Source of the DNA: Pseudopyrenochaeta lycopersici
Taxonomy: Eukaryota > Ascomycota > Dothideomycetes > Pleosporales > Pseudopyrenochaetaceae
Direction: 5' to 3'
Length of the DNA: 64,000 bases
Assembly: GCA_003313425.1 (NCBI GenBank)
Contig: NHZP01000007.1
Span: 930,001 to 994,000, forward strand
Shown: piece after piece, positions 33,370 to 45,500 of the stretch
How the letters are laid out: each line of letters starts with the position of its first letter
How positions within the stretch are numbered: the stretch's first letter is position 1
The notes under the pieces: generated by a model
The model's input: the letters and a program-made list of their open reading frames with translations, nothing else
What the model was told of the DNA's origin: nothing
Database searches by the model: none
Made by a program: the position numbers and the translations under genes

Positions 33370-35598
33370 CTACTGCCCCTCAGTAAGCACCCTCGTCCAG
33401 TCAAACTTCCTCCAGCCCTTCCTCCACTTCTCCGCCCTACGGTCTCCCTTTGTCCAACGACCCTGCCGCTTAATCACCTCCGGTTCAACGTCCAACATGC
33501 CGCCCAGCACTTCCCTCGCAAATAGGTCGCCTCGCGGCCACGTCCGGTCGTCCTCGACAATATGGGCCATGCCTCCGTCCAACTCAAACCAGACGTGAAA
33601 GTAGGGCATCTCCTTGGCCAAACTGCGTCGAAACGCCTGTTTCCCTTGGCCAGACCTGGAAGCCTTCAGAGTGTCGATGATGGGTTTGTGCTGTGTCCAG
33701 TCGCCGGCGGAGGAAAGAATTGCTTCGCGAAAGAAGGCGGGCGCTGTGTCACCTAGCTCAAAAGGGATGGGGACTGCGGACATGGCCGCATGAAGTTTGC
33801 GTCCGGGATTCGCTGCGTTTTCGTAGAAGATTACGTCGCGGCCTTGGTCGTGATACATGCGTGTGAGACATTTCATGAAATTTCGAATCTCCTCCCATTC
33901 ATCATCATCGCATTCAAGCAGATTGGTGCGGTGCTGCGTTGGCACAATGACTGCCCCTCCTTCGCTGAGTTCCGGTTCCGTAGGCAGGGTCAAGAATGTG
34001 CGCGTACCGAGCGAGATGATGGGCGCAATGGGCGGTTGGGGTGGTGATTTGTCTTCATGGTGGCAAAGAGGACAAGAGTCGAGAATACGATTTGTGCGCT
34101 GGTAGTCTTGAATGGCCTGGGCGCGGAGGTTGATTGTAGACTTCGGGGCACGCGAGGCGAGTTTGGTAGCGTTCTCGTCCATGTAGTCGAGGTCATTCTA
34201 AGATACGTTAGCGCATCATGGAGTATTAGGAATAGATATACGCACGTCAAATTTGGAGTCTTTCGCAATCTTCTCAGCCAAAAGCATGCCTTCTCCTCCT
34301 GCTTGACCTTTTGTTCGCCGCTCTTGACGGACCATGTCCTCGATGCTCATGTCTTCGTTCTCCTTCACGAGACCACGCTCTGTTCCACGCTTGTTTGTTA
34401 TTTCTGTGACTTCGCCTTGACGGCCTCCTGCCAGCATACGATTATCCATGGCATTCAAAACAACAACATCGCGGTCCTTTCCTCCAGCAGAATTAGCCGC
34501 TGCTGCATCGTACTCTGCCTCGAGCTCAGCAGCATTGGGCGCTTTCTTCATCTTTGCCTTCATCATTTGCGCTTTCAGCCTGTTCAGCTCCGTTTGGCTA
34601 AGGATAACCGTGTTTGCCGTTGGTCGCGGATCTGGGACGACCTCTCCTTGTGGCAGGTCTTCTGGTTCGTGGCGTTCTCGAGAGGCACGGTGAATGCCGG
34701 CCTTCAATCTCCGCTCCTCATATAGCTCGCCTGAGGGCTTCTCTTTGCCAACATAGTCCCTGCCATACATTTTCCGGCGATCCAACTCTATCTCTTCCTC
34801 TCGCGCTTCGTCAAAGTCCCGAAGATCGCCATACTTCTCCATGGCCACATCTTCTACGCTTCGCCCCGACTCCTTTGCGCTTCGATATATGCCCTTCAGC
34901 TTTGTCATACGCCATTGTGCTCCTGCATCGCCAAATGTATAGTTGACGTCCCTCTGTGCTGGCTCTTCGGCCATCGTTCCCTGTTCGTCCTTCAGATCTG
35001 CCAAATGATGGTTCAGCTCGGCCTGGTGAACCTTGAGCGCATGCTGTTGTTCGGCCGATGCTTTTACATATGTGGTTTTCTCTTCTCTCTTCTTCCGCTG
35101 CACATAGTCTACATCCATGGACGAGGGCGCTTTCATCCAATCATCGCGCTGCAAGTTTGCGTCGGCAGCATCTTCGAGCTGTTGGTCCAAGATCTGGTCG
35201 TCCGGCGGCGCATAGTCTTTTTCTTGCGGTACATCGTCATCCGAGCTCTCGTCCTCTTCGTAGTGCCGCCGCTTTCGAGTCAATCGGTCTTCGTCGTCGC
35301 TCTCTGGTGATCGGCTACGCCTGTCTTTGTGCCGCCGACGAGACTTGTCGTCATAGGCGTCGTTACGCTCCCTCTCTTTTCGCTTCCGCCTTGAGCGCTC
35401 CTCGGATGTCTCTCGATGGTGTCGCGATCGCTTATCTCGGTGTCGTTCGTCCCGGTCGTCATCGCGGTGATGGCGCGACGAGTGGTGCTTGTGCCGACTG
35501 GAGCGGTGATGCCTGTCGCGACTCCGACTTCGATGTCGCTTCTTCTCTTCCTCCTTTTTGTTGTCCGCGAGCTCTTTCTCGAAGTCCTCTAAGCCCAT
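33370..35598 (-). CDS. cwf19: CWF19-like protein (CwfJ family; spliceosome disassembly/lariat processing)
   Basis: Spliceosome-associated factor related to Cwf19/Drn1, which partners the lariat-debranching machinery; nuclear. Exons 35598-34246 and 34197-33370. The 48-nt intron (GTGCGT, GCGCTAAC, TTAG) joins KDSKFD to NDLDYMDENAT; total 726 aa. The ATG at 35598 (MGLEDFEKEL) is the first in frame. Residues 1 to about 130 are an RS/RH-rich basic region, then an acidic stretch and coiled-coil-like helices. The conserved core includes SIEDMVRQERR and EKIAKDSKFD. CwfJ_C_1 begins near NRILDSCPLCHHED, with Cys ligands CPLC, and continues through QHRTNLLECDDDEWEEIRNF and RDVIFYENA, a HIT-like fold. 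CwfJ_C_2 contains PYFHVWFELDGGMAHIVED. Divergent from gpn1 over about 330 bp. Confidence 0.92.
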
Positions 35599-35927
35599 TG
35601 TGGTATTGTGTCCTGGCACAACCACAATAATTGGAATGTGACGGTGCAGTGGTGATGGCGCTGGGAATTCAAGAGCACAGGGAAACTTTCCAGACGGAGC
35701 TTGGGCACTTTGACATCACTCCCGCGGCGGCAGCTAGCGCGCGGCAGCCCCGCCAAAGAATTTCTAGAGAACCACCTCGCGTTTCTCTCCACTCTCAAAC
35801 TTCAGACGACCACACTCCTTCACATCCAACTCGAGCAGCTGGGATACAGACTCCAAGAACACTGTAGCTTGCTTGCTTTGCTGAAGTTTTACCATCAGTA
35901 ATTTCCTCAAACGAGGGCAATACCGCA
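35599..35927. promoter_or_regulatory. Divergent promoter region of cwf19 and gpn1
   Basis: 329 bp separate the ATGs of two divergent housekeeping genes. No TATA box is evident. Both promoters and 5' UTRs must lie here. Confidence 0.45.
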
Positions 35928-37262
35928 ATGTCCGCCTCCAACGCTCCCGAGGGCTCCGCGCCCACCGCCAGCTCTTCAAATGCTCCGGTCGCAATAGTAT
36001 GCGTAGGCATGGCTGGCAGCGGCAAGACAACCTTTATGCAACGCCTAGTCTCACATATCTACACCCACCCCGACCCGACACAGAGCGAACCATCAGTCTC
36101 GAAGATTCCTCCAACTCCACCTTACATCATCAACCTCGATCCTGCCGTTCACCATGTCCCCTTTACGCCCAACATCGACATCCGTGACAGCGTCAACTAC
36201 AAGGAGGTCATGAAACAGTTCAACCTGGGGCCTAATGGTGGTATCCTGACGAGCCTGAATCTGTTCAGCACAAAGATCGATCAAGTCATTGGGCTGCTCG
36301 AGAAGCGCACACAGCCTCCCGAGCCCGTGAAAGAGGCAGAGCAGACAACAGTCGAGTTCATGACGAACAGCGGGAAAGACAAGGCAACACCACCGGCACA
36401 GCAGCAGCAGCAGGTCAAGCACATACTGGTCGACACACCCGGCCAGATTGAAGTCTTCGTATGGTCAGCAAGTGGAGAGATTCTCTTGTCAAGTTTGGCC
36501 AGCACCTTCCCGACAGTTATTGCATACATCATCGATACGCCACGCACAACAAGCACAAGCACCTTCATGTCCAATATGCTCTACGCCTGCTCCATTCTGT
36601 ATAAAACCAAGCTGCCTATGATACTCGTATTCAACAAGACCGATGCGCAAGACGCCGAATTCGCGAAGAAGTGGATGACAGACTTTGAGGCTTTCCAGAC
36701 TGCACTTCGTAACGAAGAAGAAGGTGGCACCTTTGGCGGTGAAGGTGTAGGCGGAGGCAGCGGGTACATGGGCAGCTTGCTGAACAGCATGTCACTTGTC
36801 TTGGAAGAATTCTACAAGCACCTCAGCGTCGTGGGCGTAAGCTCAATGACGGGCGATGGCATGGATGAATTCTTCCGTGGCGTACAGGAGAAGAAAGACG
36901 AGTTTGAGCGAGACTACAAACCCGAACTGGAACGCCGGAGAGCAGAACGGGAGAAGGAAAAGGAGGCCACACGCTCACGCGAGCTTGACAAGCTGATGAA
37001 AGATATGAGAGTCGGTGGCGCGGGTACGAAACCAAAACCAAAGCCTAAAAAGGACGAGCCGGAGACTGTCAGTGAGGCAGAAGACACAGATGAAGACGAA
37101 GCAATGCTTCACGAAGACTTGAACTACGAGGACGAGCTGGACAGCGATGACCCAGAAAAGGGACTCAAGCAGAGATACCGGCAGGCGCTGAGAGACAGCG
37201 ACGCTGCCCAGGGCGAGGACATGAGTTTCGCAAGGTATACACAGATGGCCAAGTTTTCCTGA
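35928..37262 (+). CDS. npa3: GPN-loop GTPase 1 (Npa3/XAB1 type)
   Basis: Cytoplasmic GTPase needed for assembly and nuclear import of RNA polymerase II. Intronless, 444 aa. The G1/P-loop GMAGSGKT is at residues 27-34. [10 protein letters not shown] is the family G2/switch region. The diagnostic GPN loop is G101-P102-N103 in [17 protein letters not shown]3 is DTPGQIEVF, with a Q at the catalytic neighbourhood, and G4 is FNKTD. A Gln run lies just before [10 protein letters not shown], an insertion relative to compact homologues. The C-terminal ~100 residues are charged: an [12 protein letters not shown] coiled-coil-like stretch, then an acidic [19 protein letters not shown] segment, as in other fungal Npa3 proteins. 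The ATG follows an ACCGCA context. Confidence 0.95.
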   Translation: MSASNAPEGSAPTASSSNAPVAIVCVGMAGSGKTTFMQRLVSHIYTHPDPTQSEPSVSKIPPTPPYIINLDPAVHHVPFTPNIDIRDSVNYKEVMKQFNLGPNGGILTSLNLFSTKIDQVIGLLEKRTQPPEPVKEAEQTTVEFMTNSGKDKATPPAQQQQQVKHILVDTPGQIEVFVWSASGEILLSSLASTFPTVIAYIIDTPRTTSTSTFMSNMLYACSILYKTKLPMILVFNKTDAQDAEFAKKWMTDFEAFQTALRNEEEGGTFGGEGVGGGSGYMGSLLNSMSLVLEEFYKHLSVVGVSSMTGDGMDEFFRGVQEKKDEFERDYKPELERRRAEREKEKEATRSRELDKLMKDMRVGGAGTKPKPKPKKDEPETVSEAEDTDEDEAMLHEDLNYEDELDSDDPEKGLKQRYRQALRDSDAAQGEDMSFARYTQMAKFS

Positions 37263-40200
37263 ACAAACACTGCACCTCTGACGCAAGGATACCCAACATC
37301 GAAGAAAGAAAGAAACACACAAAGGACGCTTGCAACCAACGATCTCGCTTCCGAACCCCTGGTCTGTGTCGGAAGAAGCGCATATGTAAGGCAACGACAA
37401 CCCGCGTGTGTTGGGGCAAATACTGGGCACATGCAGACTTGTCACGGCCCGTAGCATCGAAACGTGCTTGTCTGTATTTCCGCTGCATCCTCACTGCGCC
37501 TTGTTACACTGCCCGGACTGGGCTTTCCTATGTCTTCATACGCTGAATGTAAGACAGAGTTGCTCTCTTGTATACGTGTTTTGCCTCTTGTATGCCGGTT
37601 TGCCATTCAGCCAAAGTACATCCAACCGCCACTACATGCCCCCTCTTTTCCATGGCCGCAAAAAAGCCATTGTCTCATATTGTCTCAGACACAGCTGCGG
37701 GGAGCATGCAGCTCGAATCTAGAGCAGACGGGCCTCCAGGAGCGACGGTTGCACAACACTCATGCAGGGCACGCAGAAGGGTGGCAAGACGAGAATTGAG
37801 GGGCAAGGGAATAGATAGCCAGCTGCCAGAATCCAGTATCAGTGTCCAGCTGGATGCAAGAAACTTTCATTGAATATGTGCGTGCGTATTTCCATGCTTG
37901 TATACAGGGTACTGCATGTCGTGGCCTACCCTTTCTGTTGTTTTCGTTCGTCAATAATTACTGTTTCTGGACTGACTATTACAGCTTTCACATGAACTGA
38001 TGTCACTTCAAACTTCTTGAGCCTTGCTTCAGGGTCAGGTTCGATGGTCCAGACACCCCCCCCCATTCTAGCATCCGGAATAAGCGGCGAGCATATACAC
38101 AGCTCCCTTCCGCGATCCCTGAAGTCGCTGCACATCCACTCGCTTCGAGCTCGCCCTGCGGATACGCCGTAGCCGGCGTATCAGCCACGGTGACGCTGGA
38201 TGATGTTGCGGCCTGGTGCCTCGGAGCTATTCGCTGGGGTACTCGGGGTTAGGGAGCACAGCAGCAAAGTGACAGCGGTGGTGCTTGCAGACTACGAGAG
38301 TGAATCGGGAACTGACAGGTCCCTTGTGCGAGGTGGGTGCCCTTGTTGAGGATGTTGATGTAGGGTATCGACGATGAATGGCAAAGGAGGTTCCGGAAGC
38401 TGAGAGAAGTTTTTGAGGACTGAATGGTTTCAGGAGACAAGACTGCTGATTTACCTTTGTTGTTTGAGCGAGCTATCCGGGGCTATCCGGGTTGTTGAAT
38501 ATATGCATTGAATGTTAATCCACTGTAGTCGCTTTGATTGCGTCGATCTGTGAGCTCATTGTTTCCTGTAAGAGTTAATCGTGATCCCGCTGTCAAGAAG
38601 CGGCAGCTGCGATTCTGTGGCATGCTTGTGGTTTATCGTAAGGTGAGACGGCGCAATGTAACACGGCTTGCCGTCCGCTCTCGATGCAAGATAGACACAT
38701 GGCTTTGATTCGTGGAACTCGTGGAGTTCACAAAATTGATCGTGTGGAGACTCCGATACGTCCGAGTGTAGGTTTGGGTTCGAAGCTCTTGCAGGAACAC
38801 ACAGACAGGTAACATCCAAAGACGTTGAAGGTGAACATCGTCATTGCTTCCTGGTCAGTGCATCCGCCCTGTGTTCGGCTGTTTGTGTGCTTCTTTGTTC
38901 TTAGTGTTGACAAGTTGTTTGTGCATCAAAATCACAGGCAATCCTCAACCTCAACAACATCTCCCCTTGAAACAATCCCAAGCCGGAATTTTCGGCAGCC
39001 CAGAATCTTCGCGCGCATACTTGAAACATTAACTTTCGCAGTCTGCGTAACATCAGCTTCCGAGCGTCTCCCCGCACTCGTCTCCGAGGCCAACCCATGC
39101 CGTCTCATTTATTTCGAGATCTGCAGTAAGATAAACGACGTTGCACGGCAGTACCGCCATCCCGCGTTTCGTATACCCTGAGGAAAGTCATAGCGGGGGT
39201 TTTTTTTTAAATCAAGGAAGGGCAAAAGAAACGAGACATGCCCACAGGGCTGATTCAGGGGGGCCTGTTGTGTTGCATATAGGCGTGGTTACTAATCTTG
39301 GAAATTTGAGGGTTTGATGATCGTGGCTGGGGAAGAGATGTCTATGGTGGTTGGGCGAAATGCACGGCCGTTAGGTTACGCAATGGCGGCTGAGGAGAGG
39401 ACGTGCTCACGGGCCAAGTGAGGGTGAAAGATCTTGAATGGGCACCATACTACTTTGATATAAAACGATGCTGACAGATGAGCGAGCGAACCAATGTCCG
39501 AGATGAAGATAGGAAGAAGGCGCTGTAAGCTTGCAAGCGCCTAGGCTGCATGCTGAATGATTGGCATATCAAGAAATTTGTGTTGAGGAAAAACCTTACG
39601 ATCACAAGTTTACAAGTCGCAGCTCTCGTATTGTCGTTGAGGAGTGAGGCGCAGGGAGTCGTGGCAACGAGCGCTTACGTCCACAAACCATGTCAAGGAA
39701 GAGGTTCCGTCAAGCCGCGGCAGGGAATAAGCAGAAGCGAGTCGTACGACTGGTCCGTTTCGAGGGTACAGTGTAGCTCATGTGCCCATGCAGGCAAGCC
39801 CCTCCCCGAAACGCCTGCACGTTATTTCTTGAAGCTTGTCAGCATGGCATATGATAATCCCCCAGTATGGTCTTCCTTGCATGTGCGTGTCTGACGACAG
39901 ACCGCGGAAGGTGCTTGTAGGACGAGCGTGAACAAAGTTTGAATAATGAGCTGTTGTCTGATGAGGATTGAGGGATCACTTCTGCGAGTTAGATGAAATG
40001 TGGAGGAGGGTGGACCGAGCAACGGCATGTTGACACCGAAGTCTTGACGGGAGCGGGGCGCTCCGAAAAGGAAGTTGGGTCCCCATGGTACCTTAGTCAT
40101 TTTCTCCCTCTCGCTCTCTTTCTCTCTTTCTAACCCCCGTCCCTTCGCGTCGAGGAGGAGTGCCTTTCTCTCGCGAAGACAAGGATTTTTTTTCCTTTCA

Positions 40201-41540
40201 CTTTTTTGTGTTTGCAGGGAGCCATCTTGACCACGAGAGCATGATGTGCAGAAGGGGTCAAGGACCGATTCGCGAGCCAATCAAAATAGTCGGATCCAGT
40301 TCCTCCCGTCTCAGGTCTCCAGGCCAGAGGGTTCACCTTCTGCAGATCGTTGCAGGCTTGGTCTAGGCTTGGAGCTGCAGGGTCCACTAGCGCAGTGCTT
40401 TTCACGTAAGGTTTCAATATCCAGGCATGCAGAAGGTTGAGGAAGGGCCGTTGAGCAACGTCGCTTGGATGCATCCTTTTCAGAATAGACGAGCTGCCGT
40501 GTTTCCAAGCGATCTTTTGCGAACGGTCAACGAAGCAAAATAGAGTTTTGCGTAGTTTTTATTAAGCGCAGGGCAAGGGGGTCCTATTACCTTTGGACGG
40601 CCTGCCTGGACTCGTCGGCTACCAAAGTTGAGAAGCGGGCAATAGTCGTCTGTTAGCGCGAACTACCGGCTGACAGCCGCGGGGTAGCCATAGTTCATGG
40701 CCGTTTTTTGTCGTCACCCATTCTAGGAAAGCAGGCCGCGCGACAAGAGGGCGTCATGGTGGATGTGGGGCAGCGCTTTCCGAGCGTTAAATCCATGGGT
40801 CTGGCGGAACTTGTTGTGAGGTCCATTTGTCGGCGTCACCGCGAAAGGGCAAGCAGCAATGGCACTTTTTGGTTTGCAGCAGGGAACAAAATCATAGTGT
40901 ACGGATCGATAATGGTGGTTTTGATTAGTTGTGAGTAGCACAACCAGGTTGGCCTGGTCGCCCACCTCCCAATGTCCTCGTCGCCTGCATCTGCACATTG
41001 CTACTAAATAAGAGAAACCACATGCTGTGCACCTTATGTAAGGGCGGGGTATCCATGTTGCCCTGTGTCCCTGACCGTTTGCCCCCCTTTCCCCAAAGCA
41101 TTGAGCGCGTCCACCTCATACATTGCTAAAATATGAAAGAAAAGCCAGCAGCATGATGAGTCATGCTGATGCTAGCGTGGTAACAAGGAGAAAATCTTGT
41201 GCCAATACATGAAGGCCGAAATGTACCGAAGTAGAAGCGGCCGTAGATACACACAGTAGAAGGAAAATCAGACCCATGTATGCGACAAAGCGCCGCACTT
41301 TTCAAAACGCCTTGTTCGTTGGTTGCCTTTGACGGCATGCGTCTATTTTACGCACGGGGCGTTTTTTTTTGGACGCCAGATATTCCGTTTCGGGGAGCCG
41401 CCAGCGCTTCGCCGCAGATGTCCGAGCGGCTTTGCCGGGGCAATAGATTTGAGAAGAGAAGAGAAGAGAAGAGAAGAGAAAAAAATAATCACAAATGCAA
41501 TCAGCCGAACAGTGAAATGACAAAAGGTAAAAGCCAAGAA
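37263..41540. other. 4.3-kb gene-poor region between convergent genes
   Basis: Lies between the 3' ends of gpn1 and the C2H2 factor gene. All frames are broken into short ORFs (about 120 codons at most) without recognisable domains or plausible splice chains. Visible simple features: a T run near 39200, pyrimidine-rich DNA at 40110-40210, and an AGAAG microsatellite at 41450-41480. Both neighbours need some 3' UTR, but not 4 kb. Confidence 0.5.
41449..41482 (+). repeat. GAGAA microsatellite
   Basis: About five to six tandem GAGAA units followed by a short A run, located just past the stop codon of the C2H2 factor gene and therefore probably in its 3' UTR. Confidence 0.8.
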
Positions 41541-42521
41541 TTATGATTCGAATTTGCGCTTTTCCCCGCTCGCAGCGATGGCGAGAGCGTCGAGGCCGCC
41601 ATATGATGAGCCAGCAGAGTAGCTGTGGGTCATGGAGAAGGCGGTAGGGTCCGGGTAGGGTGAGCGTTGGGCAAAGTCGAGAAAGGACTCGGCTGGTTGT
41701 ACCGACGCAGCCAGGAAGGACCCCGCAGGACTGATGGGAAGGGAAGGATCGACCATTGATAGTGCTGACAGAGAGGGGATGGAAGACTGGAGCGGAGCGG
41801 GTTTGGGCCGCTTTGCAGGCTGCTTGGCTTTCTTCACATCTCGGTCGCCGGCTTTGGCGGCGTTGCGACCGCTCTGGTGGGTGCGGCGATGCTGCTCCAT
41901 GTTGTCTTTGCGGGTGAAGGCCTTGTTGCACTCCGGGCAGAAGGCGTCCTTTTTCCCGGTGTGCTTCTTGGCGTGCCGGGCGGCGTGGCCCGAGGTGGTG
42001 AAGTAGTCGTTGCAGTGGAATTGCTTGGCCATTGGGCATGGGTAGCTGTTCTTCTTTGGTCGCGCATTGTTTGCGCCTGGTGGTGCGGGCGCGGCGTGGT
42101 CTTCTGGCAGCTGTTGGGGGCTGAAGTAGGCGGAATGCGACGGGCTCGCCGTGTGGTAGGGGAGCGAGCTCGAGGATTGCGGGACGGGCGGGTATGCCGA
42201 GTTGAGGTCCTTGTGCTGCTGTGCAAAGAAGCCCGGCTGTGTGAAAACAGGAGAATCCATGCCCTGGGCGGGGAGGGCTTCAAAGACAAAGTCTGGGGTG
42301 ATTGGCGAGGGCGTCTGCATGGCTGTGGAATCCGACGAGTCGCTGCGGACCAGGCGAGGGGTGGGTGGCGAGCCGATTGGCGACGAGGTGTAACTCGAGG
42401 TCCTGGACTGGAGGGAAGGAGTGATGGAGGGCAGGCGGACGAGTTGGTGTGGCGGCTCCGGGCCGTCGTTTAGCAATGACACTCTGCGACCTGTCGAATT
42501 CTTGCCGGACAAGGCGTCCAT
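41541..42521 (-). CDS. C2H2 zinc-finger transcription factor, possibly FlbC-like
   Basis: Nuclear regulator of 326 aa, single exon. The ATG at 42521 (MDALSGKNSTGRRVSLLND) is the first in frame; the open frame upstream offers only TTG. The N-terminal half is Ser/Pro-rich. Two adjacent fingers lie near residues 180-240. The first is atypical (C-X7-C, CPMAKQFHC, then HAARHAKKH). The second is canonical, CPECNKAFTRKDNMEQHRRTH (CX2CX12HX3H). The linker HTGKKDA is of the usual kind, and a basic tail KKAKQPAKRPKP may act as a nuclear signal. The TTSGHAARHAKKHTGKK block resembles the FlbC conidiation-regulator family, but I am unsure of the orthologue. The very large upstream region suits a regulatory gene with a complex promoter or long 5' UTR. 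Confidence 0.85.
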   Translation of the reverse strand: MDALSGKNSTGRRVSLLNDGPEPPHQLVRLPSITPSLQSRTSSYTSSPIGSPPTPRLVRSDSSDSTAMQTPSPITPDFVFEALPAQGMDSPVFTQPGFFAQQHKDLNSAYPPVPQSSSSLPYHTASPSHSAYFSPQQLPEDHAAPAPPGANNARPKKNSYPCPMAKQFHCNDYFTTSGHAARHAKKHTGKKDAFCPECNKAFTRKDNMEQHRRTHQSGRNAAKAGDRDVKKAKQPAKRPKPAPLQSSIPSLSALSMVDPSLPISPAGSFLAASVQPAESFLDFAQRSPYPDPTAFSMTHSYSAGSSYGGLDALAIAASGEKRKFES

Positions 42522-45500
42522 TTTGTACAAAACACGTGCCAGTGAGAGGAATGCGACCAGGTTCGCAAGTGGGCAGTGGGCAATGCGCAAACACGTGAAA
42601 GCGGGCGAGACGGGTGGGTGGGCAGGATAGGCAGGACGGCCAGGAGAGAGAGATATATATATAATGGGCAGTGCGACCAGTGGGTGGGAAGAGGGCAGAA
42701 CCGCCAGTGTGCGAGGACAGGACAGAGCAAGAATGGGCTGGGTGTATAGAGTGTTTGTTTGGGTGCGAGCTTACTGGAGCAGCGGGTAGACGGCGCAGGA
42801 CATGGTGACAGTTATAGTGAGCAGGAACGGGCAGCAGGGGACGCGCCCTCGACAGCTAGCCTGGGCGACGGACAGGGTTGGATGCGCCAGGATCAGGGTA
42901 ATAATGAGATATCGATGGCATCTGCGAATTCCCATCCTGCAGCGGTCGGCCCTAAGCGACTAGCACCACGCTGCATGTTGTGGCAGGGCCCCCGGCGATC
43001 AGAGGCTTTTGCTTTGGCGACGAGCGCCCGCGGACGCACGCCCTTGCGATTGCGTTCGGCATTCACCACCGCAGGCAAACGCCCTTTCGCCTCGAAGACG
43101 AGAAAAGGCCGTCGGTGCAAACAGCAAAAAGCGTAAAAAAGCGTTTAAAAGCGTGAAAACTGTGCGGGCCAGTGCTAAGCAACGGAGTCATGCCGCCTAA
43201 TCAATACCAGATCACGATCATGATCGCGATTCTATTTTTCTTTCCAAGGAACGAGGGCCCTGTCCTGCGACGGTAGAGCGCCGATTGCAGCAAGAGCAGC
43301 GCGCTGCCAGCTCACCCTGCCCGTGACCAATGCTGCGACGGGTACTATTCCGCGTTGTCATAGTAGCAGGAGCAGGAGGAGTAGCAGCAGCCACAGGGCA
43401 TCGAGACGACGCCCGCCTCGTCGTACCAAGGCTATGGGCACTCGCATTCTGGAAGAGAGTCGCAGGCGGCCTGTCCTACCGAAAGCCTTTCTGCGCGCTG
43501 CCCCCAGGGCCTGCGTCTGAGGCTGCGCTGGGCGCTGGAAAGCAACGCGGCGGCAGGACGTTGCCATCTCTGATGTAATACTCACATCAGGGTCTTCTGC
43601 AGCGGTGGATCCACGGCAATCCTGGCCCCACACCATCCTGCTTCCGGCTAGCGGCACCTCTCGATTCCGAGGAGGCATCGGCTGGAGTGCTGAGGATCGC
43701 GCTTCAGCAGTTCGGGCCGACGTCATACTCTCGCTCTCGGCCTTTCTCAGCCACAAGCCCTGGGGGCCCAGGCCATGACCGCGCCCTGACCCCCGTTGAC
43801 GCACCACTTCAAACGGCCCTCTCGCACTGACTGTGACTGCCACACCATATCGGATATTTACGCTACATCGACCTGATTTCCACACCCTAGCAGTCCCACT
43901 CCTCAGCCCACTTCTGCGCCCTGCTTTCCCTTCCAAGTCTTTCTCTTCCGCCAGTCACTCGCCACCGCGCTTTTTTCCCACTGCCGTCATATGCAGGGCC
44001 TGACCTGACCCCAGCTTCGTCTCCTTCCGGTACAAGATCAACCGTCTCACTGCCCACCCCCCCTCTCCCAAATCAGGGGCTGCGGAGTTTGTCCCGGTCC
44101 TGTGGTCTTGCCCAAAACGGCAGGCCACGATTCCCACCGTCGTGTTTCTTCGTAAAGAGCCTCACACGCCTTGTCGCCTCGCAGCCAATTTTGTCAGTCT
44201 CGACGCCGTCTTCATCCTCGACAGCGCGTGCAATTCCCCAGCCCTAATCAACAAACTCTGTCAAGCCGGCTGGCCGGCCGGCGCCCCCAAAAAGCAACTG
44301 CGCTGCACTCTCCAAAGAGGCAAATCTTAATATAGTTGTTGTTTCGGAGCTTTTTTTGTTGAAACATGCTTTGCCCTTCTCATCAAGAAACTCGTTGTTT
44401 TCTTTTTCTGGGAAGGCGCAAAGTCAGTCCATTCAACGACTAGATGCTTGCTCTTGTCGAGACCATAATCGATAGCAACACGTCACCCATTAGCCGCTCG
44501 CATAACGCAGTCGCTCTTCATCGCAACTCTCCCGCCGATATGGTAACATCGAGGATCATGGCAGCCATTGGTCCCTGTCAAATAAGGCTGGCGGCTCTGC
44601 GTCCCCCACGTGGATCCCTGAATGTATGCGCGAAAGCACCTCTCAACAATTGACGCTGTATTATGCTGAGTATTGTCAACAATTCTTGCTGTTCTGCAAT
44701 ACTCTGCCCCAGCCAGCCTTGGTCATCCCCTGTTCCTCCTGGCAACCGGTACCTACAACGGAAAGCATTCCCGCCCAGCATCAGTCTCCGTCCCCATCAT
44801 GGACTTGGCCACCCATGCAGCTTCTTCTCCGGCGTCAAAGCGAAATATCGTATGATGCGCCATTGAACTTGGCAGCCCTCCGCCATGACATGCATTACTT
44901 GAACAACATTCTCGCTAGATTTAGTTTGCCGACTTGTCGTGAACGGTCGTCCTCGCCGCATCAAGTGAGAGTGATTGGTCGCTCTCCCGCTGTGATATCC
45001 AACAAACTCGGCACTACTACAAAACTGTCAGATAAGCGTTGCTCTGTACAGCCAATCAGTCCTCAAGCCACAGTATCTCGCATACTTGACAGTGCACTAC
45101 CGACTGACCCCGTGAAGAGAAATATATTTCAAGAACCCCTGGAATCGTGCATCGAGACTAGCCCATGAAACATTTTTACTGACAACGAGGTGACGTTGAA
45201 ATCTCCACTGATCTCCAATTTACTCAGGAGGCACCGTTTCACACTCTTGTGTTCTGTGTGCAATCGGTCACAAGCGCGGGCCAGTCCTTCCCGGAAGTCC
45301 AGGCCATTGCGCGTCCAAACCCCTCTTCCTGGATAAGCTTTTCGAGCGTTAGTCCATGGATGGCGAATTGTGCACTATTGTGGCTAGCGTACTCATACTC
45401 TACCCTCAGGCATTCAGGCTGCAAGTCACCATTCATCTCATGTGGAGAAGGGCTTGGTTTTTTTGGGAGATCTGTTCCTATCCAATTGTTGAGGCCCAAT

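Noticed and set aside
38825..39181. 118-codon plus-strand ORF
   Set aside because: No recognisable motif, isolated, and overlapping frames are equally open.
43358..43936. 192-codon minus-strand ORF ending in a Leu run
   Set aside because: GC-rich, low-complexity translation with a Leu tail from a trinucleotide repeat, and no domain.
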